DNA of 64,000 nucleotides from Costus lasius (lineage: Eukaryota; Streptophyta; Magnoliopsida; Zingiberales; Costaceae), in the NCBI GenBank assembly GCA_027563935.2, contig CM050450.1, forward strand, positions 13,499,957 to 13,563,956, written 5' to 3'. Positions 58,601-64,000 of this stretch are shown here, in pieces; within the stretch, counting starts at the first letter, position 1; every line of letters begins with the position of its first letter. The notes beneath the pieces were generated by a model, which was not told the origin of the DNA, made no database searches, and worked only from the letters and a program-made list of their open reading frames with translations. A program made the position numbers and the translations under genes.

Positions 58601-60398
58601 TTGTTCTGCATCGTGCAGGTAGACATTTTTTGAAGCTTGGCTAGGATATTATGTCTACACCGAACTGGATATTTTTGAAAAGAAAGAAAGGTCTCTGAAT
58701 ATTTACAGGAGCAGTATCTTAGTTCAAATTTCATGGACTATTCATATGAGGGTACCATTTGATAGAATCAAATTTTCATTTCTTTCGTACACAAGGATAG
58801 TTGTCTTAACACTAGTCATCGAAGTCTCCAAAATAATTTTGAGATGCAGGGGACTTGTGATAACTAAGGTGTTACTGTTTGACTGTCCAATATTTACCTG
58901 TATTTATCCCTGAAGTCAAGTCAAGTTGGATCGAGTCCATATAAACATTTGTCTTAGCTTTCATTTCATTATAAGAAAACGCAAGGAGGAGATCAAGATT
59001 TATGTTATGCAACTACTGCAGCTTTGTAATTGTCTAAATTTAGACTGATCACATTGATAAGTTAGAATTTTGAGTTAGAAGGTTCATGTTCGATGACATG
59101 GGAAAGTCAACTTGCTCTCTATTTGCTTGCAAGCGTCATTGTTACTACTGAATCTGAAGTCTTTACAATGTCTCTTTTACATGTTCATGAATTAATTAAT
59201 ATGATTCCTCCGAGAAGAATATCTTACTGTTATCTGTCTTCTTCCGCTTAGCTTAATATGCAGGAGGGAATGGAAGGAAATCCTATGGCAAAGACCATGA
59301 AGAACTTCTCCAGAGTTCTTGCACTATTGACCGTCCCATTTACTGCTGGTTTTCCGAAGGTATTAAACTTGTTGAGCATTTTATCTCGATAATATAAAAA
59401 TCCCAAAACATCAATTAAAGTTTTTTTTTTGTGGTAAAATAGCAATCTTTACATAAGAAGTCCTTATGATACATATATATTACACAAATCCTTTTTAGCA
59501 ATTAATTGTGATTAAGATACTTGTAAAGGAATGCATGTCAACTGTTGATTAGTTCATCTCTTTTAGGGATTAAACATGGATGATTTGTGCATGTTTTGCC
59601 CGCTCCAGAATTCATCTGAAGCTTTTTTTAAGTTTCTCCACTTTCAGAAATCTGTACCTCAACTGGAAGCATGATTTTTATTTTTTTTTTTGCTTCAATT
59701 ACTGATGACTAAGACTTTCCACATCTTTCTCAAACATCCTATGATTGTTTATGGTCCACTATTTTGCCACTCTAGCTACTTGTGGAAATGACTAATTAAA
59801 TTACGTCGGTATCTTATATTATATCTGCAAGTTAACATTCAGATGGACATATGGTCTATTTGCATAGAAGCTAAGGCTCTTCTTATTTTTTGTACTGATA
59901 CCTTTGTTGATCTTGCAGGCCATCTTCTGTTACTGGATTACATCAAACCTTTTCTCACTTTTGTATGGTTTTGGTGAGTCTACTCCGTTGTAAAGTCTAT
60001 CCTCATCTCCTGATCTTTTCTCGTTTTTTCCTTGACATTTGGTTTGCGTCTCTGTTAAGAGCTTGGTCTCTACTAGTTAATGAATATGCCTTTTTCTTCA
60101 CTTGACAGTGCTGAAACGCCCTCCCGTGAGGAAATATTTAAATATCCCCGATATAATTCCCCAGCCTGCCTCTGCCACTCAGCCGAACTTCTCTTTCTTT
60201 GGCGGCGGGTCCAAGCGAGTGACGCCGGAAGCCTCTTCATCGATAGCTAACATGCCTGCTACTTTTCTACCAAAAGCTCAAGTGCCTGAACAAATCACAA
60301 CACCGGAGAGAAGGGCATCTTCGTCTTCTGTGATCAGCCACCGGATTAGAAACTTGGAAAAGTCAGTGAAAGCTAGAAAAAGACCTAAGAAAAGGTAA
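49630..60398 (+). CDS. OXA1: mitochondrial inner membrane insertase OXA1
   Basis: A YidC/Oxa1/Alb3-family insertase that places mitochondrially made and some imported proteins into the inner membrane. Exons are 49630-50096, 50203-50293, 56121-56162, 56335-56393, 57790-57865, 58022-58153, 59252-59359, 59919-59973 and 60109-60398. They join in frame to 439 residues with all GT-AG introns. The N-terminus is Arg/Ser-rich and acid-poor ([20 protein letters not shown]), typical of a mitochondrial presequence, followed by a poly-Ala stretch (about 115-140). The Oxa1 core has [90 protein letters not shown] and [28 protein letters not shown]: the expected five membrane segments. It ends in a basic tail (KARKRPKKR) like the matrix ribosome-binding tail of the family. 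Intron 2 (5.8 kb) carries a copia element. Confidence 0.94.
50897..51244 (-). repeat. 3' LTR of the copia element
   Basis: Aligns with 55177-55532 from AATATT.TAGAGTAGTTGAG onward. It contains repeated TTCTAGAA phrases. The outer about 50 bp present in the other LTR is missing. Confidence 0.8.
51251..54921 (-). pseudogene. copia gag-pol polyprotein (decayed)
   Basis: Minus-strand fragments in order. Gag (54921-54270): ARMIEIVNQ, then [15 protein letters not shown], then CX2C...H knuckle remnants ([22 protein letters not shown]). GAG-pre-integrase and integrase (53785-53192): [53 protein letters not shown]. Reverse transcriptase (52454-52068): [36 protein letters not shown], and the catalytic FLYVDDLIY. 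RNase H (51886-51251): [46 protein letters not shown]. Several stops and frameshifts separate the pieces, so it is not functional. Confidence 0.88.
55111..55122 (-). other. copia primer-binding site (tRNA-iMet type)
   Basis: The minus strand reads TGGTATCAGAGC, one base inside the 5' LTR; complementary to initiator Met-tRNA. Confidence 0.85.
55124..55532 (-). repeat. 5' LTR of the copia element
   Basis: 409 bp, TGTTAGG...CTTAAC on the plus strand. Its last base is changed relative to the other LTR (TTAACT against TTAACA). Confidence 0.82.
56770..57258. mobile_element. MITE-like element in OXA1 intron 4
   Basis: It starts TTAAGCTGTGTTTGGC and ends GCCAAATGCAGCCTTAGC. The ends are imperfect inverted repeats flanked by TTA-like triplets, as in Tourist-type (PIF/Harbinger) MITEs. 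AT-rich core, no coding. Confidence 0.55.
57464..57619. repeat. 77-bp tandem duplication in OXA1 intron 4
   Basis: A unit starting TGATATTATTATAGGCACAT and ending CAGAAAGTCAAA occurs twice in direct tandem, with one visible difference (GAGTTGGCC against GAGTTAGCC). Confidence 0.88.
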
Positions 60399-60955
60399 AA
60401 AAAGCACTTCTAATATTCTTCGAGACATCTAGCATGGTGCAAAGGTCATTCAATGTTCACCATGCAAATAATTCATCCGATTATAGTTATAATGTTTTTT
60501 TTGTACACCCAATGAAACCTAATTTTGATGAATGAGTATATTGTCATTTTTGATGGGAGAATAAAGAGTCTGTCGAATGGATTGTCGACATGCAATCTGT
60601 AACTCGTGGATGTGATTTTTAAACACGTAATTCGAGTACAATATGCCGGCAGTGTCCGATCTGAGTTTATTTCCGCATTTTTTTATAGGATTTATTTGCT
60701 TTGAAGGGGTCACCTTTGTGTTTAAAGATCTTTTAAACAAATTATTGCATTTTTTTTTTCATGTGGTCATGGAGTCTTAATATGAAGTACTTATTAAAGT
60801 TCAGTTGTGTGATTTTTTTTGCCCTCTTTTTTTTTCTATCATGTTGCGCATCAGTAAAATATATTTATCATTGCTAGCTGAAATTAGAGCTGCTTATTTT
60901 TTTAATGCTTCAATGATTAAAAGTCCGTCAAAAGAAAAATGAAGAGAAGACTAGA
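60399..60955. other. OXA1 3' flank
   Basis: Presumed 3'UTR and intergenic DNA; no gene seen. Confidence 0.5.
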
Positions 60956-60959
60956 ACAA

Positions 60960-61625
60960 ACTGTCAATCAACTCTATAGATTGATATATCAACTATAAAT
61001 TTTCATCTATCAATTATAAGATATGGTATATGAATTATAAATTATCATTTATCAACTATGAAATATAGTAGATCAATTATAAAATATTATCTGTTAACTA
61101 TAAAATATGGTATATCAACTATAAAATATCGTCTGTTAATTATAAAATATGGCATATTAACTATAAAATGCCATTTGTCAACTATAAAATGTCGTACTAT
61201 AAATTTTCTTCTGTTAACTATAAAATTTGATTAACTATGAAATATGAATGATATTAATTATATAAAATAACATATATTAATAATAAAATATCGTTTGTTA
61301 ATTATAAATTCTCGTCTGTAAACTATAAATATAGTTGAAATCAACTATGTCACTTCATGTTAAAATTAACTATAAAATATCATCTATCATTAATTATAGT
61401 TGATATCAATTTTAAAATATCTTAAAAAATATATTTGATATCAATAATAAAATATAGTTGATATTAACAATAAAATAATTGTTGTCAACTATAAATTGAA
61501 ATCAACTATAAAATATTTTTTGTCAACTATGAATTATAGTTGATATCAACAATCAAATATCATCTGTTATCAACTATATTTATATCAACTATAAAATATA
61601 CTTGATATCAATGATAAAATATGAT
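60960..61625. repeat. irregular minisatellite of TCAACTATAAAATATC-like units
   Basis: Over about 660 bp the phrase (AT)CAACTATAAAATAT(C/G) and variants (TTAATTATAAAATAT, GTTAACTATAAAAT) recur dozens of times with variable spacing. Both TATAAAATAT and ATAGTTGATATCAA orientations appear toward the right half. Confidence 0.85.
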
Positions 61626-62110
61626 TGGAGATAAGGAATTACCGGATACACGATGGTCGGTAACAAAAAAATCTAAGCTACAGATGATGTACTTAGATTA
61701 CAAGGAAGAGAGAAAAAAAAATGATGAATAAAATATACATATTGTTATAGAAATAATATGAAGAAAAACCTTTAGGTCGGACGAGAGTAGGGAGGTTCAA
61801 AGAGCATTCGCCAAAGAGAATGAGGCACGAATAGGAGAGCCTTGGCCGTAGACAAGGACAGAGATAAAGAATTGCCGGAGCTAAGACACAAAGGGATATT
61901 TGGAACGGGATGCTTGGAATACGAAACGATGCGTGCTCGGGTTTTTGACATGTTAACCATGTTAAGGGGAGAGAGGTAACGAAAGGTGGATGAGCGATGG
62001 TAAAAGCTAGGAACATGGTCAAAATGGCGGTTTCGGGCATCAGAATACACACGGCATGTTAAAATCGAAGACACACGAGACCATCGCAGAAGAGAAATAA
62101 AGCTCGTCTA
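61626..62110. other. short unassigned stretch
   Basis: A GC-moderate patch (61770-62090) with overlapping minus-strand open frames; no recognised protein. Confidence 0.4.
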
Positions 62111-62340
62111 TTGATTGTGTTACGTTAACAAAACCAGGTAATAAATAATATGTCTTTACTAAAATTAATAAACTCAAAATAACTATTTGCTAAGATTAAA
62201 ACCACGTTCAAAGTCGTGGAGACATATTGATTGTGTTACGTTAACAAAACCAGGTAATAAATAATATGTCTTTACTAAAATTAATAAACTCAAAATAACT
62301 ATTTGCTAAAATTAAAACCACGTTCAAAATCGTGGAGCAT
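62111..62340. repeat. 116-bp tandem duplication
   Basis: A unit starting TTGATTGTGTTACGTTAACA and ending TTCAAAGTCGTGGAG occurs twice in direct tandem with two visible differences. Confidence 0.9.
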
Positions 62341-63637
62341 GTCTCCACGTTGTCACATAGATTAATCGTCTCTAGGTTGCCATGTTAAGTTTATTTTTAA
62401 TATGACAGCCTTATTATTTTAAGATTCATGTACGGCAAATTAAGGCACCAGCTTAGGCTATTTTTTTTCTACAAATTAAGTATTCACAAATGCACCTTTT
62501 ATGCAATATAAGATGCAACTAATTTTCATTTTAAAAAATATCTTTTAAAGTAACTTTAATTTTGTTAACACGTATAAAGTTGAACGCCATGATTTTAATA
62601 TTTTATGGTAACGCATACAGAGTATTGCCGGTGCTCAAATTTAGTGGCACTTATAATTGATTTTGTGGATTCATGAAACAAATGTAATTGTGCTTGGGGA
62701 AGCATTACGTCATTTTAAGTCATCTTCGCATGTTATAGCTAATGTCGTCAGTTAACTCTTAAAGTTGTGTTTAGTAGGAAAGGAATAAAGTTAAAAAATA
62801 AAAAAAATAATTAAATTTTTTTTTGTATTTGTTTAGAGAGAAAGAAATTAAAAAGATTGATAAACATATTTTATCTTTTTATTTTTACACCAACAACGAT
62901 GATGAGAAGTGACCGTGAAAATGATAGAAATAAGCATAAGAAGAAGAACCAACATAAAATAAAAAGATAAAAATAAGCATTAAAAAAAGCAGAACAAGAA
63001 GCAAAATATGGCTATTTTTTCTTATATTTTTTTTATTTTTCTTCCTTTATTTTTTTCCCATCTTATTAAATGTAATTTTATAACTCTTTCTATAACTTTC
63101 AATCAATCCCTTTCTACTAAACATGTTGTTTGTGATAAGTACATAACAATTTGGTGTTGTGAAGCGACTCTAGAATTACTTTGAGTGGGTGGCGTTTTTG
63201 CAGAGGGGCACCCCTCCGTAAATTTTGCGGAGGAGTGGGCTGAGATGTGAAGCATCAATCTTGAAGCACCCAGCGCGCGAATCTCCAAGCAACCCATACT
63301 TAAGCTCGTTATAGCATCTCCTCCCCGTGTTATACCATCTCCTCTCCGATATAACACCCGCCCGTTATAGCAGTCCGTTACGAACTAACCAGGCGCGGAG
63401 CTAACCCTGGTTAATGCTCGAAATTTCCCTACCCGCCCAACCCGCTCAACCCTCACTCTGTAACCTCTAAACCCTAACTTTGCTCTGACGAAATTGTCGC
63501 CCGATTGTCGCGCACGCTCTCCGAGCCTCCCTGACAGCCTCCGACGACCTCTTTTGAACTGCGTATACCTCCGATGACCTCCGGGGAAGTGTGACGACCT
63601 CCGAAAACGTCCCATTGTTGCTTGACGACCTGCTACG
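62341..63637. other. intergenic, with a GC-rich segment before the edge gene
   Basis: AT-rich to about 63100, with poly-A/T tracts. From 63140 it is GC-richer with CTCCG-rich phrases (CCTCCGACGACCTC-type repeats at 63537-63605). Probable promoter and leader of the gene starting at 63701; TATAAAG at 63639-63645 is a possible TATA box. Confidence 0.4.
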
Positions 63638-63700
63638 GTATAAAGACTTGTTCTTGTTTGGGCTAGGGTTTCCTAATCTTGTTTTTTTTTACAGGATCTC

Positions 63701-63738
63701 ATGGCGAGCGCCTCCTCAGACTACAATGTTCCTTTAAG
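63701..63738 (+). CDS. possible first coding exon of a gene running off the window
   Basis: An ATG follows a good acceptor (TTTTTTTTACAG, ending 63694) and reads MASASSDYNVPL. It then meets a donor AAG|GTTAATG at 63738/63739. Upstream are a TATAAAG and a GGGCTAGGGTTT leader typical of plant transcription starts. Twelve residues are too few to identify the product. Confidence 0.35.
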
Positions 63739-64000
63739 GTTAATGTCGTAATTTATCTTATGAATACGTACATTGATGTATTAATGACCTATTTTTGGTA
63801 TAACATGCTTGGAAAATTAGTATACCCACTTTCATGATATTTGCATAATTTGTATTATCCTTGAAGCTGTTTGGAAAATAGTCTTAAAAGGAACCTGTTA
63901 GTTGCTAAATCTGCTGATAGTATCAATTGCCATAAGTGCGTCATTTGAAGCTTGCATTTTAGAAAACCATTCCTACTTCTTTTGGAATTTAGTCCGTTAA

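Overview
The window is nuclear DNA from a flowering plant: split genes with GT-AG introns, an AT-rich intergenic background, and a dense load of plant transposons of every major class. The very GC-rich coding sequence of the P450 gene beside AT-rich flanks, together with the transposon families, leans towards a monocot. The sequence alone does not fix the species.

Four host genes can be read end to end. (1) 5764-7675, minus: ferulate/coniferaldehyde 5-hydroxylase (CYP84A, F5H), the P450 of syringyl lignin synthesis, two exons. (2) 21980-25399, plus: MAGO NASHI, exon-junction-complex core subunit, three exons. (3) 44644-48564, plus: a WDR44-like WD40 protein, seven coding exons plus a 5'UTR intron. 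(4) 49630-60398, plus: the mitochondrial inner-membrane insertase OXA1, nine exons. A possible last exon of another gene lies at the left edge (about 40-201) and a possible first coding exon at the right edge (63701-63738). The host genes have no obvious functional link to each other.

Layout: 1-9.8 kb holds an edge exon, (TA)n tracts, a LINE relic and F5H. 9.85-19.44 kb is a large Mutator-like element (MULE) with about 250-bp terminal inverted repeats and two convergent degenerate genes: a FAR1/FHY3-type transposase on the minus strand and, on the plus strand, a protein resembling the plant mobile / Ulp1-associated N-terminal domain plus coiled coil. This is the MuDR layout with a different second gene. 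Both genes carry tandemly amplified exons. In the transposase gene these are 36-bp microexons in a 114-bp array. A solo LTR with an exact 5-bp target duplication splits the transposase 5' exon. 20-21.9 kb is GC-rich and unassigned; then comes MAGO.

26.2-42.64 kb is a four-level nest. A hAT-like element (17-bp terminal repeats) was hit within its terminal repeat by a minus-strand gag-only Ty3/gypsy element. That element's 5' LTR was hit at CGCCG by an 11.4-kb pol-less Athila-like element. The Athila-like element was in turn hit by a solo LTR of the same family as the one in the MULE. Every reading-frame break in the Athila ORFs is a stop that one C-to-T change would explain. Its second ORF is preceded by what looks like its own TATA promoter, lying after an array of the same ACACGGCCGTG-type motifs found in its LTRs.

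WDR44 and OXA1 follow. OXA1 intron 2 contains a decayed Ty1/copia element on the opposite strand, and intron 4 contains a MITE-like element. 60.4-63.6 kb is repeat-rich, with a TCAACTATAAAATATC-like minisatellite and a 116-bp tandem duplication. I found no CRISPR array, no bacterial-type operon and no convincing tRNA or rRNA gene.
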